Source of the DNA: Prevotella heparinolytica
Lineage (GTDB): Bacteria; Bacteroidota; Bacteroidia; Bacteroidales; Bacteroidaceae
DNA: 64,000 nt
NCBI RefSeq assembly: GCF_004342845.1
Contig: NZ_SLXB01000015.1
Span: 1-64,000 of the forward strand
Reading direction: 5' to 3'
The notes under the pieces were generated by a model. The model ran no database searches. It worked only from the letters and a program-made list of their open reading frames with translations, and was not told the DNA's origin. Positions 41,601 through 50,315 of this stretch are shown piece by piece. The translations under genes and the position numbers were made by a program. How positions within the stretch are numbered: position 1 is the stretch's first letter; each line of letters opens with the position of its first letter.

Positions 41601-41779
41601 CCTTCCACGGCCACGGAGTCTATCCTGATGTTTCCCACAGAAACTTCTTTCCGTGCCACGTCGTCCAGAAACCGCTCGATTTCACGGCGCACATCCGTCG
41701 GAAGTTCTTGCGCGCCTCCCGTCTGGGGGAAGAGGGAGGCGGCAAGCAGACTTGGTAAAAAAAGACGTCTTACATTCAT
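38693..41779 (-). CDS. Golvesin-domain N-acetylmuramoyl-L-alanine amidase-like protein
   Basis: A 1028-residue exported protein, often labelled xanthan lyase in Bacteroides. Signal peptide ending QTGGAQ. An amidase_3-like zinc-hydrolase fold is split by insertions: an early part with LLPRERD, then AFAFHSDAGTT and VPTMLLELLSHQNFADM later. A golvesin-type beta domain (about 255-385: EGSYRAVETIKKGKESTAEW, GRMITADAVKIGGGMG) lies between them. After the amidase part come a fibronectin III-like domain (about 655-760) and a C-terminal domain of unknown fold. Peptide removal from muropeptides fits the NamZ neighbours. It starts 14 bp after the symporter stop. Confidence 0.82.
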   Translation of the reverse strand: MNVRRLFLPSLLAASLFPQTGGAQELPTDVRREIERFLDDVARKEVSVGNIRIDSVAVEGKTLQLFANMNCAYIPFLEDNVAEIYKGVRALLPPHFAKNRLQIRTNKRSIEELIPQALRHKKDKKAKRFNPTATRPLVTNISAPYAPTNGLLNRHIALWQSHGWYYESKLARWEWQRARIFQTVEDLYTQSYVLPFLVPMLENAGANVLLPRERDCRAEEEIVDNDGCLNSSSTYTESTGDKSWTQGSGEGFAHLRSQYIGFENPFKEGSYRAVETIKKGKESTAEWMPEIPSTGQYAVYVAYQTLPNSADDALYTVYHKGGMTQFRVNQQMGGGTWIYLGTFAFDAGRNKEGRVVLSNRSAKAGRMITADAVKIGGGMGNIARRISDEGITENLKSSDTRNLQTESTSEKNESQTAAFLSQQRFETSGYPRFCEAARYWLQWAGIPDSVYSESKGKNDYTDDYKCRGIWVNYLAGGSPVNPTEKGLNIPVNMAFAFHSDAGTTLNDSIIGTLGIYYTNAYNEKYANGASRYLGHDLTDLIQSNIVRDVRTLYEPRWTRRGKWNQSYYEARVPRVPTMLLELLSHQNFADMRYGLDPRFRFTVSRAIYKGMLQFLCSQYGTEYVVQPLPVDHMALRMTGEDEVELSWQPVDDTLEPTAKAEKYIVYTRIGNGAFDNGVLVEKNSYRVRIPADVVCSYKVTAVNKGGESFPSEILSVGRASQSKGTILVVNGFDRISAPADFVAPAPADTLLAGFLDEQDHGVPYIKDISYIGKMKEFRRSIPWMDDDASGFGDSYGDYENQVIAGNTFDYPSVHGAAILKAGYSFVSSSDEAVEDGWTSLNDYNYVDLILGKECQSKMGRGVMPLEFKTFNNRMQEAITAYCKQGGNIFVSGAFVGTDLWDNRLAAADEADKKFATDILKYKWRVGQAAITGKVKSVASPFPSLSGNYTYYNELNAETYVVEAPDAIEPASKDAYTVMRYAENNLSAGVAYQGDYKTLILGFPFEAIRTEAEREAFMHAVLTFFNDNK

Positions 41780-41793
41780 GATGATGTGTTAAG

Positions 41794-43248
41794 TTAATGT
41801 TCTTTTTTATTCTTCTTAATCAGCAGGCAGAGGCCGATGAAAGTGAACAGCGCATTGAATATCAGTAATTCGTAGCTGAACTGGTAGCCTCCAAACCATG
41901 CTTCGGAATTCTTTTGCAGAATGAAGCATAAGGCCGGCGAAGCGATGGCAACCAACGGTATATACTTGTCACGCACCTGTTGTTTCATGAAAATGCCGAA
42001 AGCAAACAAACCCAAGATGGGGCCGTAGCTGTAGCTTGCCAGAATATATACAGCGTCGATGACGCTTGTGTTATTCAGGAGATTGAATACAAAAATAGTG
42101 ATGCCCATGACTACGGCCATGCCGACGTGTACCTTCTTGCGTATCTTGACAACCGTGTCTTCCGGCTTGCCTTTCGCCCCCAGAATGTCTACGGTGAAAG
42201 AGGTGGTCAGGGCGGTAAGTGCCGAACCGGCAGCAGAATAGGCCGAAGAAATCAGTCCGATGATGAACAGGATGCCTACGACGGCGGGGAAATAGTCGCC
42301 GGTGGCAATCAAGGGGAACAGCTCGTCGCTCTTTGCCACCGTAATCTCCCGATTGGCGGCGAATATGTAGAGCAGTACGCCCAGCATGAGGAACAGCAGG
42401 ATGACGAAGAATTGAGAGATGACACTGGTTATCATGTTCTTCTGCGAGTCTTTGAAGTTCTTGCAACTCAGGTTGCGCTGCATCATGTCTTGATCCAGTC
42501 CCGTCATGGCAATCATTGTGAAGACTCCGGCGAGGAATTGCTTGAAGAAGTATTGCTTGCTGTTTACGTCGTCGAAGAAGAAGATGCGCGACATGTCGCT
42601 GTCGGCAATGGTGCTTATCATGCCGGTGAACGACAAGTTCAAGTCGGAAGCGATGTAGTAAATGCAGAGTGCTACCGAAACCACCAGACAGAATGTTTTC
42701 AGAGAATCAGTCCAAATCAGTGATTTTACTCCGCCTTGAAAAGTGTACAGCCATACTAAAGCTACCGTAATGGCTACATTCAGCAGGAACGGCAGTCCGA
42801 ACGGCTCGAATACCAGTAATTGCAACGTCAGGCACACCAAAAACAGGCGGACGGCTGCGCCGAGCATCTTAGAAATAAAGAAGAACCAAGCTCCCGTGCG
42901 ATAAGAAGACATGCCGAAACGGTTTTCCAGATACTCGTAGATAGACACCAGATTCATCTTGTAGAACAAGGGTACAAGCACGTAAGCAATGATGAGTTGT
43001 CCGACAATGAAGCCCATAACCATCTGCAGATAGCCGAAACTACTGGCTGTCACCATGCCCGGAACGGAGACGTAGGTAACGCCCGAAATGGCAGAGCCTA
43101 CCATGGCAAAAGCCACTACATACCAAGATGATTTGCGGTTGCCGACAAAGAAACCTTCGTTGTCGGCCTTTCTGCCTGCAATGTAGGATACCGTGAACAG
43201 TATCGCGAAGTAGGCGGCGATGGTGATGATTACTGAAAGCGGTGTCAT
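41794..43248 (-). CDS. Sodium:solute symporter (SSS family)
   Basis: A 484-residue inner-membrane transporter with about 13 helices and the SSS pattern: YIAGRKADNEGFFVGNRKSS, VAFAMVGSAISGVTYVSVPG, IYEYLENRFGM and GLDQDMMQRNLSCKN. This family takes up sugars, sialic acids and amino acids with sodium. Its position between NamZ-like and amidase genes suggests import of a released amino sugar or peptide fragment, but the substrate cannot be read from sequence. It starts 89 bp after the NamZ-like gene. Confidence 0.9.
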   Translation of the reverse strand: MTPLSVIITIAAYFAILFTVSYIAGRKADNEGFFVGNRKSSWYVVAFAMVGSAISGVTYVSVPGMVTASSFGYLQMVMGFIVGQLIIAYVLVPLFYKMNLVSIYEYLENRFGMSSYRTGAWFFFISKMLGAAVRLFLVCLTLQLLVFEPFGLPFLLNVAITVALVWLYTFQGGVKSLIWTDSLKTFCLVVSVALCIYYIASDLNLSFTGMISTIADSDMSRIFFFDDVNSKQYFFKQFLAGVFTMIAMTGLDQDMMQRNLSCKNFKDSQKNMITSVISQFFVILLFLMLGVLLYIFAANREITVAKSDELFPLIATGDYFPAVVGILFIIGLISSAYSAAGSALTALTTSFTVDILGAKGKPEDTVVKIRKKVHVGMAVVMGITIFVFNLLNNTSVIDAVYILASYSYGPILGLFAFGIFMKQQVRDKYIPLVAIASPALCFILQKNSEAWFGGYQFSYELLIFNALFTFIGLCLLIKKNKKEH

Positions 43249-43337
43249 GAGGAGGATTTACTGTTTATTCATTTATAATTGTTTGATTAATCTGTTATTC
43301 GCCATAATGCGTGGAGTGCCGGTGCGTAGGCACGAGG

Positions 43338-44504
43338 TCATTCTTCGTAGAGCAGATAAGGTTTGCGCTGCACCTTGAACTTTTCCACGTCTTCTTTCCA
43401 CATTGCTTTTATCTCGTCGGCACTTTTCCCTTCTTTTATCATTTTGCGCACGTAGTCTGTGCCTATCAGCAGTTCGAAAAAAGAGCGGAAGAAGTGGTCT
43501 TCCATATTCAGGTTTCGGTAGGCGTCTATCACATAACTCAGGTCGATGCCGCGCTTCCAAATCTCCTCATCGCTCAGGTTGCTCAGGTTCATGCCGTGGC
43601 AAAGTTTGTTCAGTTGCGGCGGATTCTTGGCTCCGGGCACGCTGCGCGGCGTAAAGCTGTAACTATAGCCCGTCATGTTGGGATGTCCGTACACCTGAAA
43701 CGGAAGGTCGGTTCCTCTGCCCAGGCTGACAGGAGTAGCTTCGAAATAGCAGGTAGAAGGATATAGATAGACGGACTTCATGTTCGGCAGGTTGGGCGAT
43801 GGAGGAATCGGCAACCGATACATGGTTCGGTGTGTGTAGTTTTTGCAAGGAATGACGGTCAGGTCGCATACGCGCGAGGCGGGCAACCAGCGTTCGCCGT
43901 TCACCATCAACGCAAGTTCGCCCAGCGTCATGCCGTGCACAATGGGAATGGGAAGCCAACCCACGCCCGACTTGTATTTCATGTCCAGTATCGGTCCGTC
44001 CACATAATGCCCGTTGGGATTTGGGCGATCCAGTACCAGCACCTTGCGGTTATATTCTGCACAAGCATCCATTAGTCGGCACATGGAGGCATAATAGGTG
44101 TAGAACCGCAAACCTACATCCTGTATGTCTACAATCAGGATATCGAATTTACGCATAGAAGCATCGCTGGGTTTACCCAACTTTCCGTCGTATAAAGAAA
44201 GGATAGGAACGCCTGTCTTCGAATCCACAGAACTCGACACGTGTTCACCTGCATCGGCATTCCCCCGGAAGCCATGTTCGGGCGAGAATATAGCCACCAC
44301 GTCGAATTTGTTTTCCAGCAAAACGTCCAGCAGGTGCTTGTCTCCCACCATGCCGGTGTGATTGGAGAATATGGCTATTCGCTTGTTTTTCAAGATGGGA
44401 AAATACTCCGAAGTCTGCTCGTCGCCTAAAACGACTCGCTCTTCTTGTGCCCCGCACAACAAAGAGCCACATAGCATCAAAAATAAAAGCAATAGTTTCT
44501 TCAT
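43338..44504 (-). CDS. DUF1343 family exo-beta-N-acetylmuramidase (NamZ-like), second copy
   Basis: A 388-residue exported DUF1343 protein with signal peptide MKKLLLLFLMLCGSLLCGAQ. Conserved motifs parallel those of the copy at 29.5 kb: SNHTGMVGD, FSPEHGFRGNADAGEH, VDIQDVGLRFYTYY and LDRPNPNGHYVDGP. The two are clearly diverged paralogues, so they may differ in aglycone or cellular position. It is the first gene of the downstream unit, with its own -7 element (44540-44547), and is separated from SusD by a strong terminator. Confidence 0.9.
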   Translation of the reverse strand: MKKLLLLFLMLCGSLLCGAQEERVVLGDEQTSEYFPILKNKRIAIFSNHTGMVGDKHLLDVLLENKFDVVAIFSPEHGFRGNADAGEHVSSSVDSKTGVPILSLYDGKLGKPSDASMRKFDILIVDIQDVGLRFYTYYASMCRLMDACAEYNRKVLVLDRPNPNGHYVDGPILDMKYKSGVGWLPIPIVHGMTLGELALMVNGERWLPASRVCDLTVIPCKNYTHRTMYRLPIPPSPNLPNMKSVYLYPSTCYFEATPVSLGRGTDLPFQVYGHPNMTGYSYSFTPRSVPGAKNPPQLNKLCHGMNLSNLSDEEIWKRGIDLSYVIDAYRNLNMEDHFFRSFFELLIGTDYVRKMIKEGKSADEIKAMWKEDVEKFKVQRKPYLLYEE

Positions 44505-44539
44505 AATATGGTATAGCCTAAGGAGGATATTGTTTGCAA

Positions 44540-44547
44540 CAAAGATA
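44540..44547 (-). promoter_or_regulatory. -7 element TATCTTTG of the second NamZ-like gene
   Basis: A perfect TAnnTTTG match on the minus strand, 35 bp before the ATG at 44504, in a very AT-rich region. TTTTTG lies upstream but at only about 16 bp spacing, so the -33 assignment is uncertain. Confidence 0.55.
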
Positions 44548-44745
44548 ACGTTTATTTTAATATCAAAAACACTTATTTTAATATTTTCAATATTATCAAT
44601 CTTATTTTGCAGAGTTGGAATATCATAAGCTGTCCACTATCAATATTGCTCCATCGTGCTATCATTTCATGTTGCCTTTTCTTTCCCTTATATAGGATGC
44701 GCTGCACTAACCGTTCTACAATATGTAGATTTCATGATCAATAAA

Positions 44746-44795
44746 CCCATCGTCAGAATTAAATATGCACTAAATTAATTCTGCCGATGGGTTAA
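44746..44795 (-). terminator. Hairpin after susD
   Basis: AACCCATCG (44746-44754) pairs with CGATGGGTT (44787-44795). An inner stem AGAATTAA/TTAATTCT (44757-44764, 44777-44784) continues it. On the minus strand TTTATTG follows. It lies 39 bp past the susD stop and should separate SusCD transcription from the downstream genes, at least partly. Confidence 0.75.
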
Positions 44796-44833
44796 TCATA
44801 ATAAAAGGTTAATGGTTTTGTAGTTAATTTTTA

Positions 44834-46630
44834 TCACCAGCCGGGATTATTCTCTAACTTATAACCATGGCTTTCATACAAGGTTATTTGATCCAAAGGA
44901 ATAGGATATAAATAATCTTTCTCTGCATAAGTTCTCAATAGGGATGCGTCCGAGATAGGCAATATGTAACCAGCGTTTCCGGCTCTGTCCAAAACAATAC
45001 TCTTCAATTTGTCTAATGTAATCGTTTTTTGGGGATTCTGTTCGTTATACCAAGCCACGTATTTGTCTTTATCCAACCATGCGCCAAGATTCAGCTTCTT
45101 ATTAAGTTTCATGTCCGCATACTCCAACTTGTTCCAACGACGAAGATCATCGAATCGAATACCTTCGTACACCAATTCTACACGGCGTTCTCTACGAATC
45201 TCCCAAATAAGGGAAGGAACATCTGCATCACGCTCCGGATCATTAATCGTAATGCCATTTACTGAAAGGTTTCCACCATTTAAAATAACATGGGGCATGT
45301 GTGTACTTTTTCTGTCGCGGATTGTGTTTATTGTCCGGTCAAAGTCGTTTTGAGTCAGTTGGTAGGCATTTAGTTGAGCCAATTCGGCCGCAGCCTCGAT
45401 ATAATTCATTAAGACTTCGTTCAGTTTCATTATGGGGGCATCGGTTATGCAGGTATTGCTTCTGCCCCCCGGCTTATCTTTTAACTCTTCATTTACAAAG
45501 CGGTTTCCGAAATAACCGGAAATAGCATATACACCTTCTATTCCGTTTAACCGTAGCCCCTTGGTTTCGATGTTGTCGGATAAGCGCGGGTCCCGGTCTG
45601 CTATTTCATCATAGAACCACTTGTCACCCTTGAACATTGTATTCTCTGTTTGATGGATAGGCAAACCATTTGCAGATAAATAGGAGTCGATTAAGGATTT
45701 TGAAGGGCTGTTTATCTCTGCTTCCGTATTTTGGAAACTCATTAAACTATGCATTAATACGCCTTCCACATAAGAACGATACATGATTATCTCCGGATTG
45801 CCGGCTAAGTCTTCCGAGGTTGTCAGCGTTTTATAACTATCGGCTATTTGATACGTGTTCCAGCTCATCAACTCGGCAGCGGCATCTTTGGCTTTTTGCA
45901 GATATTTCTTTGCATATTCGTTATTCTTTCCCCGGTATTTTTGCCAAGTTCCTTCAAATAATAGTATGCGTGAGGTATAAGCGTACGCAACGGCCTTGTT
46001 GATGCTCAGGCCCGTTACGCCGTCACTTTGGCGTATGTTCTGGCAAGCAAAATCCAAATCGTCCAGCACCTTGTCCATTACCGTGGTTCGTGGTTCGCGA
46101 GGTTTATACAGTTCTTCGTAATTGGTATTGCTTAACTCCTCACTATACCAAGGCACATCTCCGAAACGCGAAACCTGCTTGGCATATTCCATTGCCCGCA
46201 AAAAGCGTGTTACACCCAGCCAATGGTTTTTAGCTTCTTCATTTAATGCGCTCTGTGAGATGCGGTTTATCATAATGTTTATTTGGCGTACATAGCTGAA
46301 AGTCCAAGTACGCTCATCTTTTTTCGTCGATTTGTCATCTGTCTCGGAAGCCGGTGCTACTTTTGTGAAGAATCTTGCTTCCTTTTGAGCATTATTGTCT
46401 GTCCAATCTGCAATGTTTGTTTCAGAATACCAGTCGGAACGACTCCACTCTGTTCTATAGCCTTCGAAGTATATATCATACAAAGCGTATACAGATGTGC
46501 GGATATTATCTTCGCTGTTCCAGAAATCAGGAGTATCTGTCACAGTATCCATAGGGTCGCGCGTCAGGAAATCCTCACAAGCACCCAGAGTTATTGCTAC
46601 TAATAGTAAGCTTAATATTTTTATTTTCAT
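44834..46630 (-). CDS. SusD/RagB family nutrient-binding outer-membrane lipoprotein
   Basis: A 598-residue surface lipoprotein with lipobox LGAC (Cys18), followed by EDFLTRDP, a common SusD start. The alpha-helical TPR-like scaffold shows at WLGVTRFLRAMEYAKQVSRF and SINKAVAYAYTSRILLFEGT. The SusD C-terminal domain holds IWEIRRERRVELVYEGIRFD and ends with YPIPLDQITLYE. It caps the SusC transporter and captures the ligand. With NamZ, amidase and murQ neighbours the ligand is likely a peptidoglycan fragment rather than dietary glycan; this is inference. It starts 19 bp after susC. Confidence 0.95.
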   Translation of the reverse strand: MKIKILSLLLVAITLGACEDFLTRDPMDTVTDTPDFWNSEDNIRTSVYALYDIYFEGYRTEWSRSDWYSETNIADWTDNNAQKEARFFTKVAPASETDDKSTKKDERTWTFSYVRQINIMINRISQSALNEEAKNHWLGVTRFLRAMEYAKQVSRFGDVPWYSEELSNTNYEELYKPREPRTTVMDKVLDDLDFACQNIRQSDGVTGLSINKAVAYAYTSRILLFEGTWQKYRGKNNEYAKKYLQKAKDAAAELMSWNTYQIADSYKTLTTSEDLAGNPEIIMYRSYVEGVLMHSLMSFQNTEAEINSPSKSLIDSYLSANGLPIHQTENTMFKGDKWFYDEIADRDPRLSDNIETKGLRLNGIEGVYAISGYFGNRFVNEELKDKPGGRSNTCITDAPIMKLNEVLMNYIEAAAELAQLNAYQLTQNDFDRTINTIRDRKSTHMPHVILNGGNLSVNGITINDPERDADVPSLIWEIRRERRVELVYEGIRFDDLRRWNKLEYADMKLNKKLNLGAWLDKDKYVAWYNEQNPQKTITLDKLKSIVLDRAGNAGYILPISDASLLRTYAEKDYLYPIPLDQITLYESHGYKLENNPGW

Positions 46631-46649
46631 ATCGATAGTCTTTTTTTAT

Positions 46650-49600
46650 TTAAAATACGATTTGCATGCCAAATGAAACTGTTCTGGAGAAAGGATAGCT
46701 TCTTCCGAACGACCAGGAATTGCCTCCATATCCCACCTTATAGTCTGTCGCTTCCGGGTCGAGGGGCAGATGCATATTGTCAAACTCGAAAACGTTTTCT
46801 GCACTGACATAGAGACGGGCACTTTCAAAACAGATCTTCTTTGTCCATTCTTTAGGGAGGGTGTAGCCTAATGTCAAGTTCTTACAGCGCAGATAAGACA
46901 TGTTGGAGAGATATCTTGTTTGACGCAAGAAGTTCTGTCCATTGCTGACCCATGCGTGATTGGCCGGACGCGGATAAAAAGCATCGGTGTTTTTCGGAGT
47001 CCAATAATCCATCTGATGATCATAAGCTGCGTCTGCATAACTTGAACCACCGGAGGGTATGGCTATACTTCCGAATCCCCAATAATCACGTTTTCCTACA
47101 CCTTGGAGGAATGCATTGAAGTCGAATCCTTTATAATTCAAACCGATAGTGAAACTATATTCATAGTTGGGAAGAGAGTTTCCTATCACTTTCAAGTCTC
47201 CATGATCCTCCACTGTATTTTTCCCATAACTGATTTTCTTGTCTCCGTCCAAGTCTTTATATTTCACATCGCCCGGGCCAAATTTGAAGGAACCGCTCTC
47301 ATACAGTGATTGAGACGGGATACCGCTTTTCAATACATAAGTACCGTCCTTTGGATCCACGGTGAAATCTTCTTCTTGGAATAAACGGTCGGTTTCATAT
47401 CCCCAAATCTCGCCTAAGACTTTTCCTTCATAATTTCCGTAAATGTTTCTGTCACTGCTGTTAAATTTGGAAATTTTTTCTTTGATATGTGATAAGGAAG
47501 CTCTGAGGTTGACTCCTAACCCATTGTTGAAACGATGGCTGTAGTCTAAAGCAAGTTCAAATCCTTTGCCGGTGATTTCACCGTAATTTATGTTGGGCGA
47601 AGCGGCTCCGAATGTTAAAGGAAGGGTCTCGCCGGCACAATGCATATCCGAAGTCACGCGGCGATACCAGTCGAATGATAATCCCAACTCATCATTGAAG
47701 AATCTTACGTCAAGTCCCAAGTCGAGTGTAGTCACCCGTTCCCATGTCAATGAAGCAGATATGACAGAAGGAGAACTTAAATAAATCTGGTTTTTCCCGT
47801 TTATAACCCATCCGGAATTACCTGAGGTCATTGTCGAGATAAACGAGTTGGCTGCTACATCTTGGTTTCCGATAGTACCCCATGAACCTCTGACTTTTAA
47901 ATTGGAAAGCGAAGGTTTTGCCCATTCCATGAATGCTTCTTCCGAGGCTCTCCACCCGGCTGATACGGATGGGAAAAAAGCCCACTTTTTGCCTTTAGGG
48001 AATTTAGAAGAACCGTCATAACGAGCATTGAATTCTACAAGATATTTCTGCATGAAATCATAATTGATACGGCCGAAGAATCCGGCTGCCGCAAAGTCGT
48101 TATGATAGCTGTCGCTTGAGGAATAAGAGAATTGTTCTCCGGTAGTCAATGCAATTTCCGGTAGCGTAGTACTAATCAAGCCGCGACGTTCGGAATAATG
48201 TCCCAGTCTTTCACGTGTTTCCGCATCCATACCGGCCATTAACTTGATGTTATGCTTTCTATCAAAATCAAAGTTGTAAGTTGCGTATGCTTTGAAAATG
48301 TTAGACATTGTATATTTGCTCGACTGTATTACACGATTATGTGTAGACCCATAAATATCAGAATAATTGCTAAAAGGTGCGCTCGTAAACATGTTGTATG
48401 CCATCACTGTTCCACCATTTCTTTTCTGTGCGTCGATCAGCATAGAGAAAGTATAGTCAAAATTGACTGTCAGGTTTTTGATGGGGCTGATTTCCGTTCC
48501 CAAGTTTGCGCGGATATAATTTGAGGTTATGGATTCGCGGTTACCGGCTTTTATATCCGTTACAGCCGAACGGAAGTCTTTTCCTTCATATTGGGCATAA
48601 GGGTACCATCTCGGCCAACGCATCAAGTAAAACCAAGCGTCAAATTGTCCGGATGTATATCTATATGGCTGTTCGTTTACCGAGCGGGTAAATAATACAT
48701 TCGCACGAACTTTCCACCAATCGCGTATATTGGTTGTAATGTTACTGTTCAGCGTATATCTATCATATTCATCCGCATTAAACTTCATTACGCCTTCCTG
48801 CTTCAAGTATCCCAAACTGATGTTGTAGGTTGTTTTATCGTTTCCACCGGTCACGGAAAGGTTATGGTTTTGTTGAGGTGTCCATTTTCTTGTAAATTCA
48901 TTTACGGCATCGAACGAACGGTAGAAATAGGTATTTCCATTTTTTATTTCAAAGTCGCGCTTTTCCTGCATCTCTCCAAGACTGCTTTGCGACATGCCTC
49001 CATACAATTTTTCCCATTCTTTTATTTTTTCCACGGCATAAGCATCAATTGTATAGCCTATATTGCTCTTTGAACTCAAGCCTAAACGGCCCATGATATT
49101 CATTATAAAATCGGCGTTATCCGATGCGGTGGCCAATTTAGGCATCTTGGTAGGAGTGTTCCATGCAAAATTGTTCGAATATGAAACTCTTACTTTCTCA
49201 TTCTTTTTCCCTTGCTTGGTGGTAATCAAGATAACGCCCCAGGCGGCGCGAGTTCCATAAATCGAGGAGGAAGCGGCATCTTTCAGAACAGAAATGCTTT
49301 CAATATCATCCGGGTTCACCAGATTCAAACCGGGCACCTCTACATTGTCTACCAAGATTAAAGGGGCGGTACCATCCGTTGCGCTCAATGAACCTACCGA
49401 GCCGCGTAACTTAATTGTCGATTCGGTTCCTACACCTCCAATGTTGTTGGTGATAGATAAACCGGGAGTGATGCCTTGCAGGGCTTTTGCCACATCTGTA
49501 ATAGGCCTGCTTGCTATTGCCTCTTGTGCGTTTACGTTTGCAACAGCACCCGTCAGATTGACTTTCTTTTGGGCGCCGTATCCTACTACTACGACTTCAT

Positions 49601-49979
49601 CCAATAGCTCTGTATCTTCTTTCAACACGATTCTCATTGTTCTTGCTGCTTTGACCTCTTGAGTCTGATAGCCAACAAAGGATACTTGTATAATAGCATT
49701 CGGCGCAACGTTTAATGTGAATTTACCGTCTATGTCGGTCATAATTCCATTGGTCGTTCCTTTTTCCACGACGCTGGCACCAATTACCGGCTCACCTGCG
49801 GCGTCTGTTACCAAACCGTTGACGGTGATGGATTGCAGTTGTTCTGCCACTCCCGGAGTACCGGTTGTGGCTTTCGAGGTAGCCATCACATTGCCGCTGC
49901 TTAAAAACAGGGCGCTTATGGCCACTGCGGTGAGAAACTTGCTGTATGCTGTTCCTCGTTTTTTGTGATCTTCATTCAT
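46650..49979 (-). CDS. SusC/RagA family TonB-linked outer-membrane transporter
   Basis: A 1109-residue SusC-type transporter. A signal region (TAVAISALFLSSGNVMA) is followed by a carboxypeptidase-D regulatory-like domain (about 50-125: VNGLVTDAAGEPVIGASVVE), the TonB-box/plug (DEVVVVGYGAQKKVNLTGAV) and plug strands with IESISVLKDAASSSIYG and RAAWGVILITTKQGKKN. A 22-strand barrel ends in FSRTVSFGMQIVF. There is no STN domain, so it is not coupled to an anti-sigma factor through one. No regulator gene for the locus is in the window. Preceded by a promoter at about 50.2 kb and a leader of about 195 nt. Confidence 0.95.
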   Translation of the reverse strand: MNEDHKKRGTAYSKFLTAVAISALFLSSGNVMATSKATTGTPGVAEQLQSITVNGLVTDAAGEPVIGASVVEKGTTNGIMTDIDGKFTLNVAPNAIIQVSFVGYQTQEVKAARTMRIVLKEDTELLDEVVVVGYGAQKKVNLTGAVANVNAQEAIASRPITDVAKALQGITPGLSITNNIGGVGTESTIKLRGSVGSLSATDGTAPLILVDNVEVPGLNLVNPDDIESISVLKDAASSSIYGTRAAWGVILITTKQGKKNEKVRVSYSNNFAWNTPTKMPKLATASDNADFIMNIMGRLGLSSKSNIGYTIDAYAVEKIKEWEKLYGGMSQSSLGEMQEKRDFEIKNGNTYFYRSFDAVNEFTRKWTPQQNHNLSVTGGNDKTTYNISLGYLKQEGVMKFNADEYDRYTLNSNITTNIRDWWKVRANVLFTRSVNEQPYRYTSGQFDAWFYLMRWPRWYPYAQYEGKDFRSAVTDIKAGNRESITSNYIRANLGTEISPIKNLTVNFDYTFSMLIDAQKRNGGTVMAYNMFTSAPFSNYSDIYGSTHNRVIQSSKYTMSNIFKAYATYNFDFDRKHNIKLMAGMDAETRERLGHYSERRGLISTTLPEIALTTGEQFSYSSSDSYHNDFAAAGFFGRINYDFMQKYLVEFNARYDGSSKFPKGKKWAFFPSVSAGWRASEEAFMEWAKPSLSNLKVRGSWGTIGNQDVAANSFISTMTSGNSGWVINGKNQIYLSSPSVISASLTWERVTTLDLGLDVRFFNDELGLSFDWYRRVTSDMHCAGETLPLTFGAASPNINYGEITGKGFELALDYSHRFNNGLGVNLRASLSHIKEKISKFNSSDRNIYGNYEGKVLGEIWGYETDRLFQEEDFTVDPKDGTYVLKSGIPSQSLYESGSFKFGPGDVKYKDLDGDKKISYGKNTVEDHGDLKVIGNSLPNYEYSFTIGLNYKGFDFNAFLQGVGKRDYWGFGSIAIPSGGSSYADAAYDHQMDYWTPKNTDAFYPRPANHAWVSNGQNFLRQTRYLSNMSYLRCKNLTLGYTLPKEWTKKICFESARLYVSAENVFEFDNMHLPLDPEATDYKVGYGGNSWSFGRSYPFSRTVSFGMQIVF

Positions 49980-50182
49980 AATAAAAGATTGATGATTTTT
50001 TAGTTAATTAAATGGTCTCTTCGATTTCGGGGGTAAAGTTAAGTGAGATGCAATGGCTACGTGGCCATCCATTTTTTTAGGGCAGTTCATTCTTCATAGG
50101 CTTCTCCTCTATTATCTATATTTAAAGTCATTATTGGTAAAGGGATGAAACGACCGGTTTCAACCGTCCGGATTCCTACAAA
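49980..50182 (-). promoter_or_regulatory. Putative 5' leader of susC
   Basis: From the -7 element at 50183-50190 to the ATG is about 200 nt. The stretch includes a near-perfect 16-bp palindrome (ATGGCTACGTGGCCAT at 50053-50068) and a possible short peptide frame (MTLNIDNRGEAYEE). The rest of the 49980-50315 gap is AT-rich with no gene seen. Confidence 0.35.
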
Positions 50183-50216
50183 CAAAGATACGTTTTTATT
50201 TAATATTAAGAACAAA
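50183..50216 (-). promoter_or_regulatory. susC promoter, TTTG-N22-TATCTTTG
   Basis: On the minus strand a TTTG box (50213-50216) precedes a perfect -7 element TATCTTTG (50183-50190). The 22-bp spacer is slightly longer than the usual 19-21. Confidence 0.55.
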
Positions 50217-50315
50217 TATTTGTAAATATTTAGATTTATATAGATAGATTTACATACGAAAGATTTCATTCTCTGTTATATGGATAAATTAGGCTTTCTT
50301 TGTTTTGCAAGTAAA

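Noticed and set aside
50087..50269. A 60-codon minus-strand frame between the second kinase and susC
   Set aside because: Most of it lies across the predicted susC promoter; only a short distal peptide could be translated from the leader.
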